Origin: Massospora cicadina
Taxonomy: Eukaryota; Entomophthoromycota; Entomophthoromycetes; Entomophthorales; Entomophthoraceae
Direction: 5' to 3'
DNA length: 64,000 nt
Assembly: GCA_022478985.1 (NCBI GenBank)
Contig: JAKSZP010017436.1
Span: 1-64,000 of the forward strand
The notes under the pieces were generated by a model. That model made no database searches, was not told the origin of the DNA, and saw only the letters and a program-made list of their open reading frames with translations. The translations under genes were made by a program, and so were the position numbers. Positions 1-10,790 of this stretch are shown piece by piece (the stretch's first letter is position 1; each line of letters begins with the position of its first letter).

Positions 1-440
1 TTTTGATGATACTGCTTCTATAGCTTAGTAATTAAATTTGCCATATCTCATTGGTTCCAGCAATTCTTCATTTTTTAAATTCATGATTGCCTAATTTGAG
101 GCAATTTTTAACAACCCAATATCACCTCAGCTTGAGGCGCTCAAATAATCATAACTCCTATCAAACTTAGCAGATTCCATCCATTATGCCATAATTTCTT
201 AGGGCTTATCATCCAGTCATATCAGTATTGCAACAAAAATAAAACTCCAATTTTTTATTGAAATAAAACTCTTAATGCACAAGATAACAAAATAAAACTT
301 TTTAACTTTTATCAAGCTTTAATAACACAAAGCCTAAAATAAACCATGAGGTCTTAAGTGTTAGTCCTTTGTAATTATTTTAGATCCTATCTGCATTAAT
401 AAATTGAGATATTTAGTCATTTCATTTGTGTGATTTTATT
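1..440. other. AT-rich sequence without a gene
   Basis: No coding pattern is visible on either strand. The only structured part is the last 20 bases (421-440), the left copy of the target-site duplication of the first SINE. Confidence 0.6.
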
Positions 441-563
441 ATTCAAGTTGGGTCGACCTTGGGACAAATATACCACACCTAGAAGTTTTCTAGCCAGTAC
501 AGGTTTTGAACTCAAAAACAGCACTTAGGGTGAAAGCAGTTTTACCTGCTCAGCTAACCACCC
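441..563 (-). mobile_element. tRNA-derived SINE, copy 1
   Basis: Read on the minus strand, the right end begins like a tRNA: an A-box-like GGTTAGCTGAGCAGGTAA, then a B-box-like GAGTTCAAAACC about 35 bases on. A non-tRNA tail follows and ends in TTTGTCCCAAGGTCGACC. It is flanked by a near-perfect 20-base direct repeat, 421-440 (ttcatttgtgtgattttatt) and 564-583, with one mismatch, as expected for LINE-driven insertion. Two more copies lie at 996-1131 and 1647-1789. Transcription by RNA polymerase III from the internal boxes is inferred from the family type. Confidence 0.75.
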
Positions 564-995
564 TTCATTTATGTGATTTTATTCTAGGCTTTTAGATATT
601 AAGTTTAAGATAATAAAATAGATAGCAAAATATAGTTTTGAATATAAATAAACCTTTTTATAAGAATTAAGATTATTAGCTAAGATATGGTAATGAGATT
701 GAGCAGTCAGTAATATTCCAAATTATAATACAAGGTCTTTCTTATTATGTTTGCAAGAAAATAAAGTATGTGATTATCTAGTACAGAGCCCAATTTTTCT
801 TTTTAAATATAATGATATATAATCAAAGAGCTGTTTATTACTCTACTTGATTTCAAGATTTGTTACACTTTTATTTCTTTAAAAAATGAATAGAATTTTC
901 TATATATGTATAGGAAATATTAATTTAAATAAGTACAAATGAGCAATACATAATATTTTAATATGTTTTTTATTGATTCACAAAGTTGAATTGTA

Positions 996-1131
996 GAGAA
1001 GTAATAGCATAGCGGGGTGATTCCTGCTCCACTCTGTGTTGGGTTTTGATTGACACAGGTTTGAAACCAGTACATGTAGATTATTTGACGCAGTATATTT
1101 GTCCTAAGATCAAACCACCTTGTTTACTTTT
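996..1131 (+). mobile_element. tRNA-derived SINE, copy 2
   Basis: Plus-strand copy of the same SINE. It shows TTCCTGCTCCACTC, a B-box-like GGTTTGAAACCAGTAC, and the tail TATTTGTCCTAAGATC then ACCACCTTG. Flanks aagttgaattgta (983-995) and aagttgacttgta (1132-1144) form a 13-base duplication with one mismatch. The A-box region is more eroded than in copy 1. Confidence 0.7.
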
Positions 1132-1646
1132 AAGTTGACTTGTATTATAATATTACAAAATCTTATTTTATAAATTGTCTTGGGTTAAAAGTACTGAAAT
1201 TTAGTTAGTGCAATTTAATCTATATGATTTTAGGTTGCTGTATTTAAGGAAGGTCAACCTGGAATTGGTGGATACTTATGCAGAAATAAATGCATAATTC
1301 TAATATATTACTATCAAATGATACTATACAACTTATATTAATTGATTAGATATGAGTTATCTCAAAATAAAAAATGTATTTTTATACCAAAATGGCTGAC
1401 AAATTTTCAAACACAAGAAAAAGTATATATGTGTATGCATATTAGCTTTTTTGTATCATGATAGTAGTTAGAAGACTTAACTAACTATGCCATCCACCCT
1501 ATCAATTCTTTAACTTTTGACAAAATTTTCAGTATGAAATTTCTATAATAACTATCATACATATAAATAAAATTGATTAGTAAATAAAGCTTCACTAAAG
1601 TTCATTCTTTTAGGTATGAAATCTAGGAAATAAAGTATATTCTTAT

Positions 1647-1789
1647 TACAAAGCAATCAAGGTGGGTCAACCTTGGGACAATTATATCATAATGAGATTT
1701 TTAATAGCCAGTACAAGTTTAAAAGATGTGTTGAACAAAAGCTGCACTAGAGTTGGAGCAGGAATCAATTTTCCAGGATACCCACCATT
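1647..1789 (-). mobile_element. tRNA-derived SINE, copy 3
   Basis: Minus-strand copy. Its tail, seen on the plus strand as AAGGTGGGTCAACCTTGGGACAA, matches copies 1 and 2, and GATTCCTGCTCCAACTC matches the head of copy 2. The flanks are an exact 11-base duplication, tatattcttat at 1636-1646 and 1790-1800. The B box is degenerate. Confidence 0.7.
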
Positions 1790-2262
1790 TATATTCTTAT
1801 AAACTTTTATTATATACATAAACTTTATCTGTAAGACTAGTTCACATTATTTTAGTGTGGTAAGGCAAAAATAGTCATAATGACCATAACGGTTAGTATA
1901 GTAAACAATGAAGCAGTGCATACCAGGTACAGGAAGCTAGTGGAAAGAGGATTATGTAGCCTAAGAGAGAGCAGTACAGCCTCCACAAAAGCAATATTAT
2001 GAGGTCAAAGGTGTATGAAACATGGTAAGTTATTGAGTAGAAAAAGATAATTTTTTACTGGAGAGTCTTCACTATGTGTATTTCATTGAAAGAATAAATG
2101 TTGATTTAGGGGTGTATTGAAAGGTTTCTGATAAGACTTAATCATCTAAGTCATGGGTAATAAAATACAGAGAATAGCACAGACATATCTTTCTCATAAC
2201 AACCACTTTAGTTACTACAATTCAATATGAATAGCAAATTTGAATAATCACACACAGGAAAG

Positions 2263-3216
2263 ATGGGCAACTTTAATAACAAAAATAATACAACATGGGC
2301 AAGCATCACGGCGAGCGGTGCACTTAATGGTGCAACTAAGGGCAAGAAACGCCCTGGAGGGGGACCAGGAACCCAATCTGTAAAAAATTGCAAACTCAGA
2401 CACCATCTGGGTTTATGGTATTTACTGTAAAGCATGCGCAATACATGTACATTCAATTCAACCAACCTTTGTCAAAGGTGGAGCATGGGATCAGACTCTT
2501 CCTTGGGGATGAGTCACCAACCCTGTGGGAGAAAGCATGTGAGGCACAGCCCTCACTTTTCCCTCACGCGGTGTACGTATCCACCAACAACATGGGCTAT
2601 GGCTGGATCAATATTGGCTTTGAAACAGCCAATGAAGCCAATGCCGCAGCAAAAATCTGCGTGGAAATTGCCCTCCTGGAGGGCAAAAAAATTGTGTGCA
2701 CCGCGCGCACTAGATGGAACAAAGTGAAAACTTTGTTCATCTCTTTTGACTCGCTCCCCACCAACCTTCCTCATAAGGTAATTGAGGAGGAGCTCCGCAA
2801 AGGTCTTGTGGCCTACGGAGAAATTCAACAACTCAAATTACAGCGATTTCGCTTAATTCCTGACCTGTGCACGGGCAAAGCTATCACTGTAATCAACCCC
2901 TTCCCAGAAGTGGAAGAGGACTTATCCAGAATTCCCCGCACAGCAGAATTTCACTTTGCATATATGGGGCCAGTCAGCTGCATTCCGAGTTACAATGGAA
3001 TGTGCACCACCCATTTGCAACCACTGTGGCTCACTAGGCCACAAGGAACATGCATGCCCTGTGAAAGAGGGCTTAATGGAAGATAATTTTTGTGAGGAAG
3101 CTATGGATGAAGATAATAAAAACTTTGTCAAAATGACTGATGGTCACCACCCATTCTGCTGGGGTGAAGATGGACTATACTCCATCGTGGACCCAGTTAC
3201 AAGTAAACAACATTAA
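2263..3216 (+). pseudogene. LINE-1 ORF1 (RNA-binding, zinc-knuckle protein), frameshifted
   Basis: The ATG at 2263 opens a basic, Gly/Lys/Asn-rich N-terminus of about 40 codons. The frame then slips near 2385 into a long frame from 2388 to about 2955 containing an RRM-like stretch (TLFISFDSLP, then ITVINPFPE). It slips again near 2956 into the frame holding a perfect CX2CX4HX4C knuckle (CNHCGSLGHKEHAC, 3016-3057). L1-type ORF1 proteins bind the element RNA and escort it to the target; that role is known for the family. I place the start at 2263 because it is the first ATG after the 5' end and its frame joins the rest by one shift. Confidence 0.75.
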
Positions 3217-3692
3217 GCAGCACAAAAAGCCTGCAAGCGAGCAGCGGCTGAAGTGGCAGCACATGCGAGGTCCGCCATTAACCCCAGACAAATTTGGGAG
3301 AATATTTTGGATATTCACTGAACCAACCAAACAGAACAATATGCCCAGGTCAAAAATTTTCACAGTAACCAGACTGAGTCACAAAGCGACATCAGTCATG
3401 CACATACTGAGGAACAATGCAACAACAATTTGGGCGAAAATGCGGTGCACAATTCAACAAAGTTAAACCTCAAAAATATAAAATCCAATCAACAATCCGC
3501 ATCAGATCAACATGAACCTGTGCGGGAAAAGTTGACACAAATGCAAAAAACCGCAATTTCATTTATTCATTGGGTCAGATCAAGGGAACCAACAATGGCA
3601 GTGAAAGAGCTGGAGCACAGACGTGGAGCATGGCCAAAATGAGCCATGGTGGGATAGGGCCAGAGGGCCCTCCCAACCGCTCCTGAGGCGCC
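3217..3692 (+). other. LINE-1 ORF1 tail and inter-ORF region
   Basis: Short overlapping open frames are seen, with low-complexity Gln/Asn/His-rich products, typical of a decayed disordered ORF1 C-terminus. No further domain is recognisable. The ORF2 start codon follows at 3693. Confidence 0.45.
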
Positions 3693-4390
3693 ATGGGCAC
3701 CTCAGTGTCAATAGGGATGCTTAACATCGCGGGAGCCAGGGCTCATATGTCCCAAGCCAAAAAGCTGGCATTTCTGCAAAAACCTCTTGTAGACATCTTG
3801 GCCATCCAAGAAACCCACTGTCTACAAGGGGAAGAAGAATCCTGGTCAACCAGGGTTGCACCATCACAATCAGTATGGACGTCTCACTGTGAGGTGATCG
3901 TCCAAAACAACAAAAAATTTAAAATTACAAACTCATCATCACACTTGCATGGTCGAGTCCTGGTAGTAAAAATCACATGCCAAGAGAAAATAATCTCATT
4001 AGCATGTATCTATGCACCGTGCACTGCACCCGAGAGATAACAATTTTTTGAAAACATTTCTACTCTCACCCTCCCACCAAATACCATCATGTTAGGCGAT
4101 TTCAACTGCTGGGATAACCCCAATACAGATTGATGGCCTAATCCCAGGGGATATCCACCTGGACACATTGAATATTGCACAATGAAGGCATCTCTTGGCT
4201 TACAGGATGCTCTTCTCCCCAATTCACCACTCTTTCCCCACATGACGAGGCCTAACATATGTGAGGGATCGCTCATATCAATGAGTTGCATTGACACATC
4301 CTCACCCAACAATCCCACTGCTCAAGAATCTCCAAATTTACAACAAAAAAGATCAATTTTTCTGACCACCAATTAGTTACAAAGCAGTTA
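3693..4390 (+). pseudogene. LINE-1 ORF2, N-terminal AP endonuclease domain
   Basis: The domain nicks target DNA to prime reverse transcription. Visible motifs are SIGMLNIAGA near the start (first Asn motif), LAIQETHC (metal-binding Glu), GDFNCWDN near 4098-4121, and SDHQLV at 4361-4378 (the terminal Asp-His pair). All four hallmark motifs survive in order. A TAA at 4039-4041, a TGA after NPNTD and several frame changes break the frame. The ATG at 3693 gives the usual short lead before the first motif. Confidence 0.8.
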
Positions 4391-5030
4391 GCACCAACCC
4401 AATCCCACACACAGGTGTCACCTTGGAAAAAGCTTCACCCAGAAAATATAAAAGTGCCCAAGATATCCAACTGGGTTGAAAACAAGGCTATGAACCCAGA
4501 ATTCACAGCCCCATTCACTTCAGATCCCATCAGAACATGGGAAAATTTCAAAAAGGATAAATTAACAAAACCCAACATATTGCATCACGCAAGTACACTG
4601 TGGACACGGCCACAATCAAGTATACCTTGGTGGAACTAGACCACCTGGAGATAAATACTCTGAGATCTGGCTATAGCCCTAACTGGGGATGTAAATGGGC
4701 AGAAAGTTCAGCCTGACTTAACAATCTCATCTTTGAACACCAACACAGAATCAAAGTATTGAACAAAGGTAAGTTCATAAAGGAAGGCGAAACCTGTTCA
4801 ACATACTTTTCCGCCAATTCCACTCCCACAGAAACCAGCCCATGTGCACACAGGTCCATAAGACCAATGGCACCGTGGCAACTGACCCTGAGGAGGTCAA
4901 GGTGGAAGTACACCGCTATTACACCAAATTATATTGCAAAACGCCAACAGATTCACAAAAAATTAAAGAATTTATTCAAACTGCCAAGATACAAAATACA
5001 CCACTGAATTACAATATACCATCCCTTATT
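4391..5030 (+). pseudogene. LINE-1 ORF2, linker between endonuclease and RT
   Basis: Coding character continues in shifting frames. Recognisable pieces include an EHQHRIKVLNKGKFIKEGE-like segment and FSANSTPTETS, which resemble the pre-RT region of L1-like proteins. No catalytic motif is expected here. Confidence 0.5.
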
Positions 5031-6010
5031 ACATGGGAGGAGCTTTGGGAAACAATTCGCGGTGCACCACGTAGGAAATGCCCAGGGCCTGATGGGATAC
5101 CCTACGAATTTTACAAAAAATATATTCATCAAATCGCCCCCCTCCTATTGGTGTCTATGAACCAGTGCTTAGGGGAAACACGCCTATTACCAGGAGGTCA
5201 TGAATCCTATGTTATAACCTTATATAAAAAGGGTGACAAGTTGGACCTGGCCAACTAGCGCCCAATTGCACTCTCCAATACTGACACAAAAATTCTAACA
5301 AAAATTTTAGCAGCTAGATTAGGTGCAATTGCATCTGACGTCCTATCATTCAACAAGTTTGGGTTTATACCAGGGCGTTCAATCTAGAACAACATTCATC
5401 CTGTTGCAAATATTTGCCAATCCAAAGCAACTGGTGCCTTAGTCTTATTGGATCAGGAAAAGGCATATGACCGCGTTAGCTGGCCATAACTAAAAGAATG
5501 TCTACATGCCTTCAACCTCCCACCAAGGTTCATAAAGTGGGCGATGCTCCTAACAGAATCTGCAACCATGGCTGTATGTGGCCCTGGATTCCTAACAAAC
5601 AATATTAAACCACACAGAGGGCTCAAACAAGGGTATCCCCTCAGCCCACTGCTATACAATTTCAGCTTTGACACACCCTCCGAGTAACTGACTCACATCT
5701 CATGGGGATAACCAAACAAGGACAACCAACAGTCAAGATACTGGCCTTTGAGGATGACTGCGTATCAGGTATAGCAAACAATGAAGATGCCCAACAGCTG
5801 GAACGCACTCTAGAGGAATACTCCAAGGTGAGCAATGCATCGCTCAACAAAAGGAAGACAGAAATCATCCTCTTAGACAAATACACAAACAAATGGGCCA
5901 CAACATCAGAACCTCATACCAACACACGAAGAAAAAACCTAATCATTTTACTCTTTGAAACACCTCCCACCACCACTCCTGTCTGACACCTTAGAATCTG
6001 GCTAGAATCA
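5031..6010 (+). pseudogene. LINE-1 ORF2, reverse transcriptase domain
   Basis: RT motifs appear in order: RKCPGPDGIPYEFYK (about 5068), KKGDKLDLAN then RPIALSNTDTKILTK (about 5229), GFIPGRSI (about 5350), LLDQEKAYDRVSW (motif A, about 5448), LKQGYPLSPLLYNF (motif B, about 5619) and FEDDCVSG (motif C, about 5748). Motif C reads FEDD where L1-like elements usually have F/YADD. LINE-3 shows the same substitution. Stops interrupt after LAN, after GRSI and within the motif A region. Confidence 0.85.
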
Positions 6011-6017
6011 GGGGAAT

Positions 6018-7266
6018 ATGCTAATGAGACAATGGAAAAGTAACCTGTTACAACGGTTATCCAAACGCGTCGCCTCCCTCAAGGGAAGAACCCCAGGACT
6101 AACAGGACGAGTTACAGTCGCTAACTCGCTCATCCTCCCAATACTGTGGTACCAGGCCCACGCAATCGCCTTCTCACCTACCTTTATAACCTCAATCCGC
6201 GCGCTTATCCAGGGTTGGCTGTGGCCTGGCTCTCACCCTCCTATACGGATGGAAACACTATTTGGCCCACGCTCAAGTGGAGGCATGGGATTAATAGATT
6301 TTAAAAGCCATGCCAATCACATCCTAGGTACATGGATAAAGAAAGTCCTTGCTCCAGACCTCCTGCAACAACATTGGTTCAGAGCAGCAAGGACTAACTT
6401 TGCACAGGCGCTCAAATTAATAAACCCACATAGTCCACCCAGACTACTTTCATACCTTGACAAGCACCCTACTGCAACGGGACCGCATGGGAACCTCCCT
6501 CATTTCAAACATATCCTCTGAACTATCCGCTATATGGGATGGACAATAGAGAAGTTTTATGGGTACTATACAGGGAAGGGGATGACCCAGCCCTCAATTC
6601 AAATTAAAAACCCAGAAAACCACCCCCAGAGAAATATGCTCATAACAACCCCAAACATAGCTAGGATAGAATACCTAGATATGTTGGACATTCCCTATGA
6701 TTTAACCACACAGAAGGCAATGTGGAAAATGACTCACCACCCACTCCTACAGCTGAGGATAAGAGCAAACGCTTAGCGCTGTCTGAGAAGGACTTATAGG
6801 ACAGCAGACTGTTCCAACTCCCTCCACAAAACATGTGCAGTATGTGGAGGGGAGGGATCCCTACATCACCGCCTAGAAACATGCCCCCCAACCAAAGCTA
6901 TATGGCAGGAAGTCACACGCCTGCTCAAGATCCAAAATGAACAGGAATTCTCGATATCAAAGAGCATCTTCGCGCTCCAGATTGAGTCACCAATACCATT
7001 CACACTCCATTCCCTACCAATACCCATTGCAATGTGGACAATACACACAATTGCATTAGTTTGCGTTCAAGGGCATGGTCCCAACCATTCATGGGATTAT
7101 CAACAGATTCCATGTCCACTTACTAGAGCACTTCCAAGCCTGGCTCTATGGATATATGAGACCAAAGCAAAAAGCGCTCATAAAATCATGGTTCCCACTC
7201 TGGTTCCTCCACACAGATCCTTTCCTTCACACCTGCTCCATAGCAGGGGAAACACCCTCAGAGTAG
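6018..7266 (+). pseudogene. LINE-1 ORF2, C-terminal region with Cys/His motif
   Basis: The thumb-like region reads GRVTVANSLILPILWYQAHA, then GGMGLIDF, typical of the post-RT part of L1-like proteins. A C-terminal Cys/His motif CX2C-X7-H-X4-C (CAVCGGEGSLHHRLETC) lies at 6834-6884. The last readable stretch ends near 7266 with KSWFPLWFLHTDPFLHTCS. The 3' UTR runs to 7417. Stops occur at 6519 and 6774, among others. Confidence 0.7.
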
Positions 7267-7434
7267 TTCACTAACCCCCCCATACCCGGCAGTCCCGCTG
7301 GCAACAGGGGTAAGTTTAGTACCCTGTGGTGCCCAATTTTTATATTTGATTATTCTCTTAATTTCACATATATTTGGTAATGTCTGTCCCCTGGTTGGCT
7401 TACCTCAGTTAAATAAAAGAATAGCACAAACATA

Positions 7435-7951
7435 AGTAGATGAGAAAATATAGTTTTTAATGAATATTCTTGTTGACAGAAAGCCTACAAAGAGATTTTT
7501 GCTATACTTGCCTATTCTGTCTCATGTTCTGAATTAATAAGTAGAACTTCTACCATGCCCTTCTAGCACCACATTTTCTACAGGTCCATAATTGAAAGCT
7601 TTTAATGGTTTTTCAATTAGGTCTGTATTTTCAATTAGGAAGGAAAACAAGGGATTTTTGAACCTTACATTTAAATTGCAAAAAAGGTCAAAGTGAAATA
7701 TGAATAACATCAGTGGTTCAGGAATCTTTTACAGTTTCCAGAAATCATAGAATTTTAATGGAAGCCCAACCAGGGGACAGACACATCCAAAAACAGATGA
7801 GAATTGAAAAAAGGGAGAAAATCAAAGATGGGTTTGCAGTAATCTTGTCTGTAAAAGATTTATTGTCTTTGGGAAAAGTATGGGCTATCTATAACAAGGT
7901 TAGTTCCAGCTTATTGCTTAACTTCCAACAATAGGTTTTATCTAAAAACTT
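7435..7951. other. AT-rich spacer
   Basis: A 73-codon open frame (7713-7934, plus) is present, but its product resembles no family I know and has no supporting context. I treat the stretch as non-coding. Confidence 0.5.
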
Positions 7952-8029
7952 TGGTATGTTTGGAGGGCAGAGATTAAACCCGCAGCTAGAGGATGCTAGT
8001 TAACGCGTTACCAACTAAGTCAATACCAT
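7952..8029 (-). repeat. tRNA-like relic (tRNA pseudogene or head of a second SINE family)
   Basis: On the minus strand the sequence reads GGTATTGACTTAGTTGGTAA (A-box-like), then a stem CTAG-CATCCT-CTAG in the anticodon position, then GCGGGTTTAATCTCTGC, which can pair as a T-arm with two wobble pairs. The outer ends pair over five bases (GGTAT with ATACC). The D stem is poor and the last acceptor pairs fail, so I do not call it a working tRNA. It is unlike the SINE family at 441-1789. Confidence 0.5.
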
Positions 8030-8952
8030 CTACTGAATTAGTTAAAATGCACAGATTAATATAAAAGATAAAGAAGCGTGTAATCAATGCTAATAAAAGT
8101 TCTCAAAAAGTTTTTTCTCAATCATGTGTCATAAGACATGTTGTATTGATGGTAAATACAAGTAGAGCTATAATAAAAGATCAAAAAACAATTAAGTTTC
8201 ACCAACTGTTTAGATCATTAAGATATCACAATAAAACTATGAATGCAAAAAAATAATAAAATTGACCAAAGAATATATATGAACTTTAAGAATACCTATC
8301 TAGACTTAGATAATTTGCAATTAGATTTTTTACAAGTAAAATTTGATATAATATTATAAAAATCATAGGTCTTGGCATTGACATAAATGCAAAAATCCAA
8401 CTCTATAAATGAAGAGTTTATATTAAACAATACCAGCACTAAAAGGGCCAAAAACTATCAGAGAAAATTAAGGTTAGGGCTCTCTTACTTATAGAAAAAG
8501 TTTATACCAGATGTTTGTGAAATATTCTCACATGGGGAATGCTCTAGAAGGTCTGTCAAACATAAGTGCAGCAATCAGAAACTATTTGATCTGATATTCT
8601 ATTGATGCACCATTGAGAAGTCCAACACTGTGCGTCAAAAGAAGTTTACTTATGCTCAAGAGTTAAGTGCTCATTTAGTTCACAAAAAATCGCAAAAGAC
8701 ACAATTAGCATTGGCTCAAATATGACAGAAGTACAAAAATTAATGAAGATGTCTCAAACTTTACTTTGAATAATACAGTCCATTATATTTATGTTCAAAT
8801 TAATTACTTTAAATATGCTTTGATAAACTGAAAAAATATTATTTGATGTTTTGATTATCACATTATGGTTTTTTAATGTAATATAGAAATTTGAAGGGAA
8901 GAGCTTTTCTTTCTTCTTGATCTCATTTTTGAGTGATTTTTTTAAAGTTTAT
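8030..8952. other. AT-rich sequence without a gene
   Basis: No coding pattern, repeat or RNA gene was recognised. Confidence 0.5.
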
Positions 8953-10790
8953 TTACCACCTCCATCTAGCCACATCCAATTTCCAATTGATTCCTTGGAT
9001 CTGCCGCCTGCTGCTCCTGTATAGAGCAGCTATGCTTACCACCTAGCATTTTCCACCCTGCGGGTAAAACGCGTTTGGATGCTCTCAAATAGCATGCCAA
9101 CCTCTTCCAGCCAATTTGTCCCCCCATGGGAATTAGCACCCCACCTTGCGTGCATCCACACTTCTTGCCCCTATTCTCTCGCCCTTCCTTGTTCAAATAT
9201 TTGATTTTGCCTCAGTGTTGACTATGGACGTTTATTTTCATATGCTGAAAAAGCAATAATTGAACTTGCAACTACTGTATTTGTGCTAGATGGCTTTATT
9301 GATTTCCATCCTTTTAAGGGCTATTTTGACATAAGCTTTCAGTTGGATGAGGATGCTACAGCATTGGCTTTGACTCCCTTAATTAAACAAAATCACTCAT
9401 ACTCCGATTAACCATACTTTGCTACCTTCTGACAACACACTGGTGGTGTCGTTTGCATCCTTCCCTTACTGCCTCCAACCCCAAATTTTGTATAAACAGT
9501 TGTTGGTGAGGATTTTGGCTTATGACCCTCAACCCAATCTCATCTTCACTGTTCCCTATGGTGTAGAGCGCCTTTCTGCCCCTCACGCCACTGTCACCAT
9601 AATCCCACATAACCCTTCCATAGTCCAACAAATCCCCATGATTGCATTGCAGCAGCGCCAGAGCATTTCTTTTGGGCTCATGTTGATAATGGTCATCAAA
9701 TTTGTACCCTCTGTTTTTAGTTTACCCATTTAAAAAATCCTGCCCCCAAGCCACTTCCTTTAGTGCAACTTTTGAACCCTTTTCAGTGGAATCTGAATAG
9801 GGCGTTTCATTGCCCCTCCCACCCAACATTATCGAACAATGATCCATAGTGGTAAATCTGCTCCTACTAAATTAATCTGACCACATTCCCCCACCCAAAT
9901 TTAACCCATCCAATCAGAGTCAGGCTTGGACCACCATTTGCCTACCATCACATACCCAAACTTAGTCTCCACTATTCTCATGAACCAGAATCCTTGGGAT
10001 CCATTGGCTGAGGTTGATGAATCAGGTAAAATAATCACAAAATGAGGAATCCAGTGAACCTCTTAGCCCAGATGATTATGAACAAACCAAATTTTATAAT
10101 TTAGATTTTGACAAAACCCTCTCGCCAAGACGCTTTGCTCCTAAATCCAAAGCCATCCCATACCAAAGTGACCGCCAACTCACCTTAGCATCAGTGGCCT
10201 CACCCCATTGTTACCACCTCTGAAAATCATTATCCCAATCATTTGTTCAATTCCATGAAAAGCTGAACACAATCAAATTCCCCCCTGATTTTCCCAAAGC
10301 AATACAGGACAAAATCAACTTTTTGAAAGAAGTCACCCTAGACGCTGTCCTGCTTGTTGCAAAACTAGCAGAATTCAAACCTTCTGCTAAATTACCCACC
10401 AAGATATAACCACTTTGGCTCAACTTTAAGATGCCCGCCTTCAAGCTAACATCATGCTGCAGAATTAGTTGAGACTGTCTTTAAAGCTGATCTTGAGGAA
10501 AGTAAACAATATTTCACCCACATTTACCCCCACCACTCTGATACCCCAACGCCCTGGCTCTCCGCTTTTGTCTGCTCTACAACCATTGCAATTCTGTCAT
10601 GAGCAACAAGCCTGTAGTCGAGCTGCCTGACCCCCTCCCCCTCTGCCATGGTGGGTTAGTAGTATTTTACTCACCGCCTTGTTAGCAGTTTGCTTTGTTT
10701 TTTTGTTCCATTCATTCAGTTATTTTGCTCAATGAGTATTGGTAATGATGTCCAACCCTGGTCAGCGTACCCCAATAAGTTTTTAACTTT
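8953..10790 (+). mobile_element. LINE-2: partial, decayed LINE of the LINE-1 type
   Basis: A GC-richer island between AT-rich flanks. The segment 9419-9733 aligns by eye with LINE-1 ORF1 (TLVVSFASFP against TLFISFDSLP; VTIIPHNPSIVQQIP against ITVINPFPEVEEDLSRIP). The right end, 10739-10785 (GGTAATGATGTCCAACCCTG, then GGTCAGCGTACCCCAATAAG), matches the LINE-1 3' end. No endonuclease or RT motif lies between, so ORF2 appears deleted or beyond recognition. The 5' limit is uncertain; aaatttgaaggg (8888-8899) and aaattttgaagga (about 10804-10816) may be remains of a duplication. Confidence 0.55.
9419..9733 (+). pseudogene. LINE-2 ORF1-like fragment
   Basis: An open stretch of 104 codons whose middle part follows the spacing of the RRM-like region of LINE-1 ORF1: a TL..SF.S.P start, then about 45 residues later a TI.P..P...QIP block. 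No knuckle follows in frame. The alignment was done by eye and is weak, so the family call leans on the shared 3' end of the element. Confidence 0.45.

Larger units (their letters stand above)
2188..7417 (+). mobile_element. LINE-1: full-length, inactivated L1-like non-LTR retrotransposon
   Basis: A ~5.2-kb element with two reading frames in L1 order: ORF1 with zinc knuckle, then ORF2 with AP-type endonuclease, RT and a C-terminal Cys/His motif. It is flanked by a 17-base duplication: agaatagcacagacata (2171-2187) and agaatagcacaaacata (7418-7434), one mismatch. These ends show the copy is full length with a short 5' leader. The 3' end is a short A-rich tail after TTACCTCAG. Both ORFs carry several stops and frameshifts, so the copy is dead. 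Confidence 0.85.

Noticed and set aside
7713..7934. 73-codon open frame with ordinary amino-acid make-up
   Set aside because: Length is within chance for the region, and there is no homology, element context or start context to support it.
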